A DNA stretch of 35,307 bases, taken from positions 1 to 35,307 of the forward strand of contig JALFJR010000005.1 of the NCBI GenBank assembly GCA_022775005.1, in the 5' to 3' direction. How positions within the stretch are numbered: position 1 is the first letter of the stretch; each line of letters starts with the position of its first letter. This DNA is from Parabacteroides sp. GTDB lineage: Bacteria > Bacteroidota > Bacteroidia > Bacteroidales > Tannerellaceae. A program made the translations under genes and the position numbers. Shown piece by piece: positions 6,619 through 12,798 of this stretch. Under the pieces are notes generated by a model that was not told the DNA's origin, did not search any database, and worked only from the letters and a program-made list of their open reading frames with translations.

Positions 6619-7485
6619 ATGAAGAAAAAGATATTGATCACGGGGAGCAGCGGATTTCTGGGCAGTCGGCTGGCTCACTACTACAAAGAGAAGTATGACC
6701 TGTTGTTGCCCACGCACAGAGAACTGAACATCAGCCGTGAGGAAGCTGTCAAGACCTATCTGGAGGAACACCGTCCGGATGTGGTCATCCACTGTGCTGC
6801 ACTCAGCAACACGTGGTATTGCGAGCAACATCCCGATGAGTCACATCGGGTGAACGTGCAAGGCTCGGTGAGGATTGCCAAGGCCTGCAAACTGACGGGA
6901 GCCAAACTCCTGTTCATGTCGAGTGACCAAGTGTATAATGGAACACCGCAACTCGGGCCTCTGAAAGAGGGAGTCTCACTTCTTCCGGTGAACATCTACG
7001 GTCAGCACAAGCTGGAAGCTGAGCAAAGAGTCCAGTGGAATCTGCCCGAATCCGTTGGACTACGACTGACGTGGATGTATGATCTGCCCGACAGTCCAAT
7101 GAAATTGAACAGTAACCTGCTGGTCAACCTGCGAAAAGCCAATAATGAAGGTATTACTATTCACGTGGCCACCCATGAATATCGGGGAGTGACCTATGTC
7201 TGGGAAGTAGTCAAACAGATGGAGAAAACCCTCTCGCTGCCCAGAGGCATCTACAACTTCGGCAGCGGCAACACACTGAATAGCCATGCGCTCCACCTGA
7301 AGGCAGCCCAACTGATGGGCTTGAAGGAACCCTCGGAGTGGATTCTGCCAGACAACAATAGATTCAGCGAACAAACCAGGAATCTGACGATGGATTGCGC
7401 ACTCATTGAAAAGCAGGGCATTCATTTCCAAGATAGCGTGGAAGGAATCAAAGAGGCTATGCAGAGGCCCTTCCGCACAGTGTAA
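6619..7485 (+). CDS. RmlD-like SDR-family NAD(P)-dependent reductase
   Basis: The 288-residue protein has the nucleotide-binding T-G-S-S-G-F-L-G (8-15) and the catalytic pair Tyr127/Lys131 in I-Y-G-Q-H-K. The S-S-D-Q-V-Y-N-G segment at 101-108 resembles the serine-containing strand of dTDP-4-dehydrorhamnose reductases, as does the V-I-H-C-A-A region at 56-61. The overall pattern matches extended SDR proteins of the RmlD/sugar-nucleotide type. A real dTDP-rhamnose role is doubtful because no rmlA, rmlB or rmlC gene is nearby. It may instead reduce another sugar nucleotide or small carbonyl compound. It is cytoplasmic and follows ogt in the same direction. Its stop codon overlaps the start of an esterase gene fragment. 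Confidence 0.82.
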   Translation: MKKKILITGSSGFLGSRLAHYYKEKYDLLLPTHRELNISREEAVKTYLEEHRPDVVIHCAALSNTWYCEQHPDESHRVNVQGSVRIAKACKLTGAKLLFMSSDQVYNGTPQLGPLKEGVSLLPVNIYGQHKLEAEQRVQWNLPESVGLRLTWMYDLPDSPMKLNSNLLVNLRKANNEGITIHVATHEYRGVTYVWEVVKQMEKTLSLPRGIYNFGSGNTLNSHALHLKAAQLMGLKEPSEWILPDNNRFSEQTRNLTMDCALIEKQGIHFQDSVEGIKEAMQRPFRTV

Positions 7486-7675
7486 GATTCAAGCATTGCA
7501 GTACATACGCACGCACATTGACCAAGAGAAGCCCGACCTGCTCATAGGCAACAGTTGTGGTGCTTTCCTTGCACAAATGCTTTCCCCAGTCGTGGGCATC
7601 CCAGCCTTGCTCAGTAATCCGCACTTCAAGATGACGGACTTCCTGAAAGAACGCATTGGCGAGCATACATACAAG
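7484..7675 (+). pseudogene. Internal fragment of a second YqiA-like esterase gene
   Basis: The plus-strand frame reads K-I-Q-A-L-Q-Y-I-R-T-H-I-D-Q-E-K-P-D-L-L and continues through the G-N-S-C-G elbow to G-E-H-T-Y-K. It matches residues about 44-104 of the complete esterase at 5161-5757 almost residue for residue, with mostly silent nucleotide differences (roughly one base in five or six by eye). Both ends of the gene are missing, including the start, the acid and the histidine. It begins right at the stop of the reductase gene and ends where unrelated repeat-rich sequence starts (7676). The divergence shows this is not a fresh duplication but a piece of a related gene brought in or left by recombination. 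Confidence 0.8.
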
Positions 7676-7710
7676 GCAAGACCCATTCAGGGTCGAAAGA
7701 TCCGAAACGC

Positions 7711-7819
7711 CCTAACTGGGCAGAAGTATTTCTCCAGTTAGGAAAAAATATTTGGCTAACTGGAGATAGAAATAGACTCTATAAGCCGTAAGCTTGTCAC
7801 TGTTGAAGCCGTAGGCTTG
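7711..7819. repeat. Short inverted and direct repeats between the esterase fragment and the HD-MsrA gene
   Basis: CCTAACTGG (7711-7719) pairs exactly with CCAGTTAGG (7734-7742), and a third related copy CTAACTGGAG lies at 7756-7765. Farther on, AAGCCGTAAGCTTG (7783-7796) and AAGCCGTAGGCTTG (7806-7819) are direct repeats differing at one base. The first pair is followed by a run of A, so it could act as a terminator on the minus strand. The whole stretch has no gene and looks like recombination debris. Confidence 0.5.
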
Positions 7820-7882
7820 CGGCTACCTATAGCCATAAGCTACGCAAAGCAATAATCCAACAAGTTTGCTTTGTATTTTTAC

Positions 7883-7890
7883 TATATTTG
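7883..7890 (+). promoter_or_regulatory. Bacteroidetes-type -7 element for the HD-MsrA gene
   Basis: TATATTTG matches the -7 consensus TAnnTTTG exactly and lies 34 bp upstream of the ATG at 7925. A TTTG at 7865-7868 is only 14 bp away, shorter than the usual 19 bp or so, so the -33 box is not clear. Confidence 0.5.
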
Positions 7891-7924
7891 CAGCGTCAAT
7901 TTAAAAGAGCACAGTGACAAAAAG

Positions 7925-8857
7925 ATGAACAAGATAGACCTTGCCTTACAGATTGCCACCAAGGCGCATGAGGGCCAGGTGGACCGGGATGGCAATCCTG
8001 TGATACTGCATGCGCTCACTGTGGGTCTCATGGGACACACAGATGAGGAACGGGCAGCAGGTTTCCTGCATGACGTGGTGGAAGATACGTCGTACACCTT
8101 CGACGACCTCCTGCATGAAGGTGTCCCCGTGAGCCTTGTCAATGCCCTTCGTCTTTTGACACACGAAAAGGGAGTGTCATACGACGAGTACATTACTCGA
8201 ATCATCGAAAGCAAGAATCCCATTGCCTTACAGGTGAAATACAACGACCTGCAGCACAACTACGCACGAGGAAAGGCTTACCCCGACCTTCAAAAGAAAC
8301 ATGGCAAGGCACTGGAGCGAGTGAAAGCAGCCATCGAGCAATGTTCAGAGATCGCACTCTACAAACCTCTGTCAGGACAATCGTTCGCAGTCTTCGCAGG
8401 AGGTTGCTTCTGGGGTGTACAGCATCAGATGGAGCGGCTAAAAGGCGTAAAGCGAACCTTAGTGGGCTATACAGGTGGCGAAGAGGAATTCCCCCAATAT
8501 GCAGACGTGCGTGATCATCACACGCATCATGTGGAGGCTGTTCTTGTGGAATATGATGCCCATGAAACCACTTACACCGACCTCTGCAAGCTATTTTTTG
8601 AGATACACGACCCCGCTCAGACAGACGGTGTTGGGCCAGACATCGGGCAACAATACCGGAGTTGTATCTTCTATGCAAACAGCCAGCAAAAGCAAGAAGC
8701 AGAAGCGGTGATCGACATCCTGCGCCATAAGGGCTATGAGGTGAACACCTTACTGCTTCCCCTGGGCAACTTCTGGATTGGTGAGGAATATCACCAACGC
8801 TATTACGAAAAAACAGGTGGCGAGCCCTATTGCCATGTACGAACAAAGAAATTTTAA
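7925..8857 (+). CDS. msrA: Fusion of a SpoT/MESH1-like HD hydrolase domain with peptide-methionine (S)-S-oxide reductase MsrA
   Basis: The 310-residue protein has two domains. Residues 1-145 are an HD domain of the (p)ppGpp hydrolase type: A-H-E-G-Q near 14-18, H29, F-L-H-D-V-V-E-D-T at 47-55 (H49, D50, E53, D54), and K-Y-N-D-L-Q-H-N at 105-112 (D108). These match the metal and substrate residues of MESH1/SpoT. Residues 150-310 are MsrA with G-C-F-W-G at 159-163 (Cys160), followed by V-G-Y-T-G-G, E-I-H-D-P and Q-Y-R-S. MsrA repairs methionine-S-sulfoxide using thioredoxin. The G-G to H-H-V-E-A section is shorter than in E. coli MsrA but all core motifs remain. The start at 7925 is chosen over 7871, which precedes the likely promoter. 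No synthetase domain is present, so the HD part could only degrade a nucleotide. Confidence 0.9.
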   Translation: MNKIDLALQIATKAHEGQVDRDGNPVILHALTVGLMGHTDEERAAGFLHDVVEDTSYTFDDLLHEGVPVSLVNALRLLTHEKGVSYDEYITRIIESKNPIALQVKYNDLQHNYARGKAYPDLQKKHGKALERVKAAIEQCSEIALYKPLSGQSFAVFAGGCFWGVQHQMERLKGVKRTLVGYTGGEEEFPQYADVRDHHTHHVEAVLVEYDAHETTYTDLCKLFFEIHDPAQTDGVGPDIGQQYRSCIFYANSQQKQEAEAVIDILRHKGYEVNTLLLPLGNFWIGEEYHQRYYEKTGGEPYCHVRTKKF

Positions 8858-8878
8858 TATTACATTTAGGTTATTCTT

Positions 8879-9256
8879 ATGGTAAGACAATGTTTTATTC
8901 TATTCGGTTGCCTCGCTCTTGGTGAACTCATCGTCAGGGCCACAGGCGTAAAATTACCAGCGAGTATCATAGGCATGCTGATTCTCACGCTATTATTAAA
9001 ACTAAATGTCATCAAGCTGGAATGGGTACGTGGTTTGACTGATTTTCTCATAGCCAATCTTGGCTTTTTCTTCGTGCCGCCTGGCGTGGCGCTCATGCTC
9101 TATTTCGACTTAATCAAAGCAGAGATCGTGCCCATAGCCTTGGCCACACTCTTGAGCACCATCATCGTGCTCCTCGTCACAGGCCACACCCATCAAGTCG
9201 TGAGCAAGGGAGAGAACAAGGTGCGTGAAAAAATACACGCAAAGAAACAAGAATAA
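8879..9256 (+). CDS. lrgA: CidA/LrgA-family membrane protein
   Basis: The 125-residue protein has four hydrophobic segments, starting with I-L-F-G-C-L-A-L-G-E. It carries the family pattern L-P-A-S-I-I-G-M-L-I-L (about 26-36) and L-G-F-F-F-V-P-P-G-V-A-L-M (about 61-73). CidA/LrgA proteins are small integral membrane proteins linked to murein hydrolase control and, in some bacteria, to export or uptake of by-products such as pyruvate. The tail is rich in Lys and should be cytoplasmic. lrgB follows after 22 bp in the same direction, the standard pairing. It begins 21 bp after the HD-MsrA stop, so all three may share a transcript. Confidence 0.88.
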   Translation: MVRQCFILFGCLALGELIVRATGVKLPASIIGMLILTLLLKLNVIKLEWVRGLTDFLIANLGFFFVPPGVALMLYFDLIKAEIVPIALATLLSTIIVLLVTGHTHQVVSKGENKVREKIHAKKQE

Positions 9257-9278
9257 TGAACCTCTATAAACTGGGAAT

Positions 9279-9977
9279 ATGAAGACAATCCTCTGCAACG
9301 AATATTTCATGCTCGCCCTCACATTCGGCGTGTTCTATGCCGCCAAGACCATCCAACGTCGTTTGGGTTGGGTGCTTTTCAATCCCATATTAGTGGCCAT
9401 CGCACTCATCATCGTCTTTCTCCTGGCCATGGACATTCCCTACGAGACCTACCATGAGGGAGCCAAGATGATCGAGTTCTGGCTAAAGCCTGCAGTCGTG
9501 GCCCTTGGTGTACCGCTTTATCTTCAGCTCTCTTCCATCAAACGTCAGTTCGTGCCTATTTTGGCCTCGCAGATGGTAGGTTGTATAGCCGGTATTGTGA
9601 GTGTAGCAGTCATCGCCAAGATGTTGGGAGCATCCGACACAGTAGTCATGTCGCTCGCAAGCAAGTCTGTAACCACTCCGATCGCTATGGAAGTGACGCA
9701 GGTGTTAGGCGGAATCCCATCGCTCACGGCTGCGATCGTGGTGATCACAGGCCTCATCGGTGCGATCATCGGATTCAAAACACTCTCTGTTGGACACGTC
9801 AACAATCCTATGGCGCTCGGACTTTCTTTAGGAGCTGCATCGCATGCCATCGGCACCTCCGCAGCCATGGACCGTGACCAGTTTGTCGGAGCATACGCCA
9901 GCCTTGGACTCACGCTCAATGGCATTCTCACGGCTCTGCTTACTCCCACAGTCATTGACTTGATCCAATGCTTTTGA
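9279..9977 (+). CDS. lrgB: LrgB-family membrane protein
   Basis: The 232-residue protein is almost wholly hydrophobic, with about six or seven membrane spans. It contains the conserved segments V-A-L-G-V-P-L-Y (about 73-80), S-L-A-S-K-S-V-T-T-P-I-A-M-E (about 125-138), and S-H-A-I-G-T-S-A-A (about 187-195) typical of LrgB/CidB. These proteins act with LrgA in the inner membrane. Length is normal for the family. The gene ends the plus-strand run; after its stop there is only a short open frame before the strand switches to minus and the composition becomes that of the backbone. No LytS/LytR-type regulator lies nearby. Confidence 0.9.
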   Translation: MKTILCNEYFMLALTFGVFYAAKTIQRRLGWVLFNPILVAIALIIVFLLAMDIPYETYHEGAKMIEFWLKPAVVALGVPLYLQLSSIKRQFVPILASQMVGCIAGIVSVAVIAKMLGASDTVVMSLASKSVTTPIAMEVTQVLGGIPSLTAAIVVITGLIGAIIGFKTLSVGHVNNPMALGLSLGAASHAIGTSAAMDRDQFVGAYASLGLTLNGILTALLTPTVIDLIQCF

Positions 9978-9978
9978 G

Positions 9979-10113
9979 ATGGAAATAAAGAACGTACAAA
10001 TCGGGCAGACCCAAGCCATCATTCTTCGTCCTGAAAAGGACAACATTCATTTCTCTTTTTTGGAGACACGAAGATACGAAAAATCCCTCGTTAATCTTGT
10101 TCCTCGCCAGTAG
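9979..10113 (+). pseudogene. Short frame after lrgB, possibly a truncated gene start
   Basis: A 44-codon frame starts two bases after the lrgB stop with M-E-I-K-N-V-Q-I-G-Q-T-Q-A-I-I-L-R-P and runs into the 3' end of the convergent ribbon-helix-helix gene. The first 30 residues read like a natural protein start, the rest like read-through. I do not recognise the family. It may be the 5' remnant of a gene that was cut when the accessory block joined the backbone near 10,060-10,090. It could also be chance. Confidence 0.25.
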
Positions 10114-10288
10114 CAGGCTCGACTGCTTTCTTCGACTTCTTGGGCATACGCTTGGCTTTCTTCAACGCCTCGGCGATGATCCACTGCAACTGCCCGTTGG
10201 TCGAGCGAAATTCATCCGCCGCCCAAGTCTCGATCGCATCCATCATCTCCGTGTCGATGCGCAAGATGAAACTTTTTGTTTTTGCCAT
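10091..10288 (-). CDS. Small ribbon-helix-helix (Arc-like) DNA-binding protein
   Basis: The 65-residue protein starts M-A-K-T-K-S-F-I-L-R-I-D and continues M-M-D-A-I-E-T-W-A-A-D-E-F-R-S-T-N-G-Q-L-Q-W-I-I-A-E-A-L-K. A beta strand followed by two helices with S-x-N-x-Q-L is the pattern of Arc/MetJ-like ribbon-helix-helix repressors, whose strands pair in a dimer to read the major groove. The last 20 residues are Lys-rich then acidic and should be disordered. It lies 22 bp downstream of the SPFH gene on the same strand and is probably co-transcribed. It has no toxin-like neighbour. The inverted repeat in the SPFH promoter (11312-11349) is a reasonable target. Confidence 0.75.
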   Translation of the reverse strand: MAKTKSFILRIDTEMMDAIETWAADEFRSTNGQLQWIIAEALKKAKRMPKKSKKAVEPATGEEQD

Positions 10289-10310
10289 ATGCGTATGCCC
10301 TCCTGAAGAA

Positions 10311-11255
10311 TTAATGATTCAACGTGCCTGTGTTCACAACCGGTTGCGCAGAGTCCTCTCCACAGAGCACCACCATCAAGTTACTCACCATGGCTGCCTT
10401 CTTGTCGTCGTCCAGCTCCACAACCTGTTCCTCGGCCAGTCGATCCAGCGCCATCTTCACCATGGAGACCGCACCCTCTACGATCTTCTCCCGAGCCGTG
10501 ATCACCGCCGAAGCCTGCTGGCGACGAAGCATAACTGCAGCAATCTCAGGGGCGTAAGCCAAATAGTTGATGCGGGCCTCCACAACCTCGATACCAGCGA
10601 TCGCCAACCGTTCGTTCAGCTTCTGCTCTAACTGCTGGTTGATCTCCTCGCCTCCCCCGCGCAAGGTCAGCTCGCTCGTTTTGCCATCCACATCATCATA
10701 AGCATATTGTCCGGCCACTTGTCGCAACGCCGCATCGCTCTGTGTTTTAACAAATTGCTCCAAGGCGTTCATGATGCTCTTCACGTCCGTACCGACGCCA
10801 TCCTGCGTCTTCGCCATCGTCTGCGCATCAATCTCAAACATCGCCTTATAGGTATCGCACAATTTCCAAACCAGCACCAAACCGATCATTACCGGATTAC
10901 CCACTTGATCATTCACCTTAATCGGCTCCGCATCAAGGTTACGCGCACGCAACGACAGCTTCTTCGTCGTGATGAAGGGATTGACCCAATAAAAACCGGT
11001 CTTCGAGAAGGTACCTCGATAGGCACCGAAAAACATCATCAGTCGTGCCTCTCCCGGCTCCAGCATCACAAAACCGGCACTCATCACAATGCTCAGTATA
11101 AAAAGCAAAGCGCCTCCTAAGCCCAAAGGCACACTTCCGTCCTCCACGCCAATAATGAACGTTCCCACACTAAGCGCAAACAGCGCAATAATCACAAACA
11201 ACATTAGGAACCCATTCAGGGTAACACCACCAAAAGAAACCTCTTTCTTCTCCAT
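10311..11255 (-). CDS. SPFH-domain (stomatin/prohibitin/flotillin-like) membrane protein
   Basis: The 314-residue protein has two N-terminal membrane segments (about 13-35 and 44-65) and then an SPFH domain beginning M-L-E-P-G-E-A-R-L-M-M-F-F-G-A-Y-R-G-T. It includes G-F-Y-W-V-N-P-F and R-A-R-N-L-D-A-E-P-I-K-V-N-D, typical for the family. A helical region with A-Y-A-P-E-I-A-A-V-M-L-R-R-Q-Q-A-S-A-V follows (about 230-250). SPFH proteins oligomerise at the membrane and organise lipid microdomains or control proteases; the partner here is not shown. A ribbon-helix-helix gene follows 22 bp later. A promoter overlapping an inverted repeat is visible upstream. Confidence 0.88.
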   Translation of the reverse strand: MEKKEVSFGGVTLNGFLMLFVIIALFALSVGTFIIGVEDGSVPLGLGGALLFILSIVMSAGFVMLEPGEARLMMFFGAYRGTFSKTGFYWVNPFITTKKLSLRARNLDAEPIKVNDQVGNPVMIGLVLVWKLCDTYKAMFEIDAQTMAKTQDGVGTDVKSIMNALEQFVKTQSDAALRQVAGQYAYDDVDGKTSELTLRGGGEEINQQLEQKLNERLAIAGIEVVEARINYLAYAPEIAAVMLRRQQASAVITAREKIVEGAVSMVKMALDRLAEEQVVELDDDKKAAMVSNLMVVLCGEDSAQPVVNTGTLNH

Positions 11256-11308
11256 AACACATTATTTTTTAGTTGTTCTCAATTGGACACCTCTATTCGT
11301 GCGCACCT

Positions 11309-11349
11309 CAATATATGATATCATTTTGATATCGCGAATGTATCATATA
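11309..11349 (-). promoter_or_regulatory. SPFH promoter embedded in an inverted repeat (candidate operator)
   Basis: On the minus strand TTCG (11335-11338) and TATATTG (11309-11315) are 19 bp apart, fitting the Bacteroidetes -33 and -7 boxes with one or two mismatches. The region is an inverted repeat: TATATGATA (11312-11320) pairs exactly with TATCATATA (11341-11349). One arm covers the -7 box and the other lies just beyond the -33 box. A dimeric repressor bound here would block transcription; the co-transcribed ribbon-helix-helix protein is the obvious candidate, by inference only. Confidence 0.45.
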
Positions 11350-11384
11350 ATTTCAAACCCACAAAGCATTTTCAAGAAAAAAAC

Positions 11385-11672
11385 GAGGGTGTGTCAAAAA
11401 GCACTCCTTCTTTTTTTACGCACAAAGCCCCGACTCTCACTAGCTGGGGCTTAGTTATTACCTAAAGATTTCGTATCTTTAGGCATAAAAATGACTAAAG
11501 AAGGCATGGATTGGCTGATAAGACTGTTTTATGAGCTCACAACCGCTGTTTTTAGGTGCTGGGAGCACATAAATCAAAGAAATCTTCAAAAGATCGCAGC
11601 TTTGAGAAAATGAACCGATGTGTGTAGTGATGAACAAAAAAGAAGGTGCATCGCACATTATGACACACCTCC
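11385..11672. mobile_element. MITE-like element or deleted IS with GAGGGTGTGTCA-type ends
   Basis: The left end GAGGGTGTGTCA (11385-11396) faces the right end TGACACACCTCC (11661-11672), sharing the core GGTGTGTCA in inverted orientation. The 288-bp interior has no transposase frame. It has two perfect hairpins: AAGCCCC/GGGGCTT (11425-11431, 11446-11452) and CCTAAAGAT/ATCTTTAGG (11461-11469, 11475-11483). Similar G-G-G-T-G-T-G-T-C ends are, from memory, found on IS1182-type elements in Bacteroidetes. This fits a non-autonomous derivative. No clear target duplication is visible. It fills most of the gap between the SPFH gene and the small membrane protein genes. Confidence 0.55.
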
Positions 11673-11695
11673 TTTAAATGAATGGATTTTTAGAA

Positions 11696-11884
11696 TTACT
11701 TTTGAATTTCTTGCTTTGGTGCGACTACATAACGAAAGACACCGGAGAGGATTGCCACAAGCACTAATCCACCCATTATCATATATTTGGTCATCTCGTT
11801 ATTGAAATGTGTAGTGCCGACCAACACCAAGGTGATGCCGGCGAGCATCATCAGCGATTCCATCAAATCTTTATTGACTTTCAT
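11696..11884 (-). CDS. Small two-span membrane protein
   Basis: The 62-residue protein has two hydrophobic segments, about residues 8-24 (M-E-S-L-M-M-L-A-G-I-T-L-V-L-V-G) and 35-53 (M-I-M-G-G-L-V-L-V-A-I-L-S-G-V-F). Lys or Arg residues occur at both ends, suggesting N- and C-termini in the cytoplasm. I do not recognise the family. It begins 22 bp after the stop of another small membrane protein on the same strand (11907-12110), and the two share a K-x-x-V-V-V-x-x-L or M-x-x-G-L-x-L-V flavour in their second span, so they may be related. Function is unknown. The MITE-like element lies just downstream. Confidence 0.6.
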   Translation of the reverse strand: MKVNKDLMESLMMLAGITLVLVGTTHFNNEMTKYMIMGGLVLVAILSGVFRYVVAPKQEIQK

Positions 11885-11906
11885 ACGATCTGTCTATTTT
11901 AAAGGT

Positions 11907-12110
11907 TTATACTTGCTCCTCAGCCGTCTCTGTGGGGTGGCTAAGTCCTTTCATGATGCCATAGAGGCCAAAACCGAGTGTCCCCATGACGACTACCAGC
12001 TTGAGGTAATCGTTGGGGATAATGTTGCTGCATGCCAACACACAGCCAATAATCGTAAGCAAGACATACAGATAGATGCCATATTTATGTGAATTCTTTT
12101 TCGTTGTCAT
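11907..12110 (-). CDS. Small two-span membrane protein
   Basis: From ATG at 12110 the protein has 67 residues, starting M-T-T-K-K-N-S-H-K-Y-G. Hydrophobic segments lie at about 11-28 (I-Y-L-Y-V-L-L-T-I-I-G-C-V-L-A-C) and 36-52 (L-V-V-V-M-G-T-L-G-F-G-L-Y-G-I-M). The frame is open upstream to 12161 but the added residues are not protein-like. The upstream extension would also cross the stem of the structured intergenic element, so the shorter start is preferred. Its family is unknown to me. It is probably co-transcribed with the next small membrane protein gene on the minus strand (11696-11884). Confidence 0.6.
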   Translation of the reverse strand: MTTKKNSHKYGIYLYVLLTIIGCVLACSNIIPNDYLKLVVVMGTLGFGLYGIMKGLSHPTETAEEQV

Positions 12111-12119
12111 AATTCGTAT

Positions 12120-12309
12120 TTTCTTTTTTAGCGGTTGATAATTAGTCATTGTGGGCAACAACCCACAATCTCATACTGCGCTGTGAAGCCATACAGGATG
12201 AGAAGCCGGATCAAGCCCAGCAGGACATGCGTACACATACCTTTGCCGAACGTCTGTGTTCGGCAGGAGATGTTGGGACAGATATTGAAAGTAACCGCTA
12301 AAGAAGGAG
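12120..12309 (+). ncRNA. Multibranched structured RNA candidate (family not recognised)
   Basis: CTTTTTTAGCGGTT (12123-12136) pairs along all 14 positions with AACCGCTAAAGAAG (12293-12306), one pair being U-G. Inside are three further helices: ATTGTGGG/CCCACAAT (12148-12155, 12162-12169), CTCAT/ATGAG (12170-12174, 12198-12202), and TGCCGAAC/GTTCGGCA (12244-12251, 12258-12265). CCCAGCA (12216-12222) pairs with TGTTGGG (12271-12277) around the last hairpin. The wobble pairs are U-G or G-U only when the plus strand is read; on the minus strand they would be A-C mismatches, so plus-strand RNA is favoured. A weak promoter-like TATTTTCT lies just upstream at 12117-12124. The 3' arm overlaps the last codons of the convergent gene at 12298. 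Confidence 0.5.
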
Positions 12310-12699
12310 CTTCCGGAGGGCGAACAAGTGTTGCCCCTCACGGCAAGCCAAACTGGAGAGGTGATTAATATAAGTAAGGTTTCTATGTTGGGAAAGGCGG
12401 TGGAGCTGATTGGCCTGCTGTAAAGCTGTCTCATGCAGGACCTTCTCGACCGTCTTTAGGTGGCGCAAGGTGAGGTTGTGCCCGTTGGCTTGGAAATTAC
12501 GCCGGGCGAGCAACCCTTGGCTGTGTTGCAATGCCTCACTCAATACCTCGATCTTATGCTCCAGATCGGAAGTGGCTGTCTCTTGCATACCCGTCTCTTG
12601 GAAGGCAATCTGCTGATCGCCTTGCTCTTGGTGGTTTTCCTCGGGAGCGAAGAAGAACATACCAAGCAGTAGTCCTATGAGATAGAATATGCGTTTCAT
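12298..12699 (-). CDS. Small exported or membrane-anchored helical protein of unknown function
   Basis: From ATG at 12699 the 133-residue protein begins M-K-R-I-F-Y-L-I-G-L-L-L-G-M-F-F-F-A, a signal or anchor segment. It is then Gln/Glu-rich and mostly helical, with L-E-H-K-I-E-V-L-S-E-A-L-Q-H and a V-E-K-V-L-H-E-T-A-L-Q-Q-A segment that could form coiled coil. No lipobox cysteine follows the hydrophobic stretch. I do not recognise the family. The start at 12699 is preferred to the one 16 codons earlier because it puts the basic residues directly before the hydrophobic segment. The stop lies inside the 3' arm of the structured element at 12120-12309. The gene is divergent from menA. Confidence 0.55.
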   Translation of the reverse strand: MKRIFYLIGLLLGMFFFAPEENHQEQGDQQIAFQETGMQETATSDLEHKIEVLSEALQHSQGLLARRNFQANGHNLTLRHLKTVEKVLHETALQQANQLHRLSQHRNLTYINHLSSLACREGQHLFALRKLLL

Positions 12700-12755
12700 G
12701 CGGCAAATGTATGCTTTTCTGTGGGATAAACAGCCAGGGTGTGCCATTTGTTTGT

Positions 12756-12763
12756 TACTTTTG
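12756..12763 (+). promoter_or_regulatory. Bacteroidetes-type -7 element for menA
   Basis: TACTTTTG matches TAnnTTTG exactly and lies 35 bp upstream of the menA ATG. No good -33 box is seen about 19 bp upstream. Confidence 0.5.
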
Positions 12764-12798
12764 CGAAAATTTTTGAGAAAAGTTAGGAGAGAAGAGCG

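Noticed and set aside
10091-11255. Toxin-antitoxin pair with the ribbon-helix-helix protein as antitoxin
   Set aside because: The partner is a 314-residue SPFH membrane protein, not a toxin-sized protein of a known family.
12120-12309. 6S RNA, tmRNA, SRP RNA or RNase P RNA
   Set aside because: The structure is multibranched rather than the long rod of 6S, it lacks a CCA end and tag frame for tmRNA, and has neither the SRP tetraloop nor RNase P core motifs that I can find.
12171-12434. Minus-strand 87-residue protein covering the structured element
   Set aside because: It reads through all hairpins, has no domain, and overlaps the end of a better supported gene in another frame.
12739-12746. 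Another GTGTGCCA octamer upstream of menA
   Set aside because: A single copy 10 kb from the cluster in a normal promoter region; one octamer is expected by chance at this distance.
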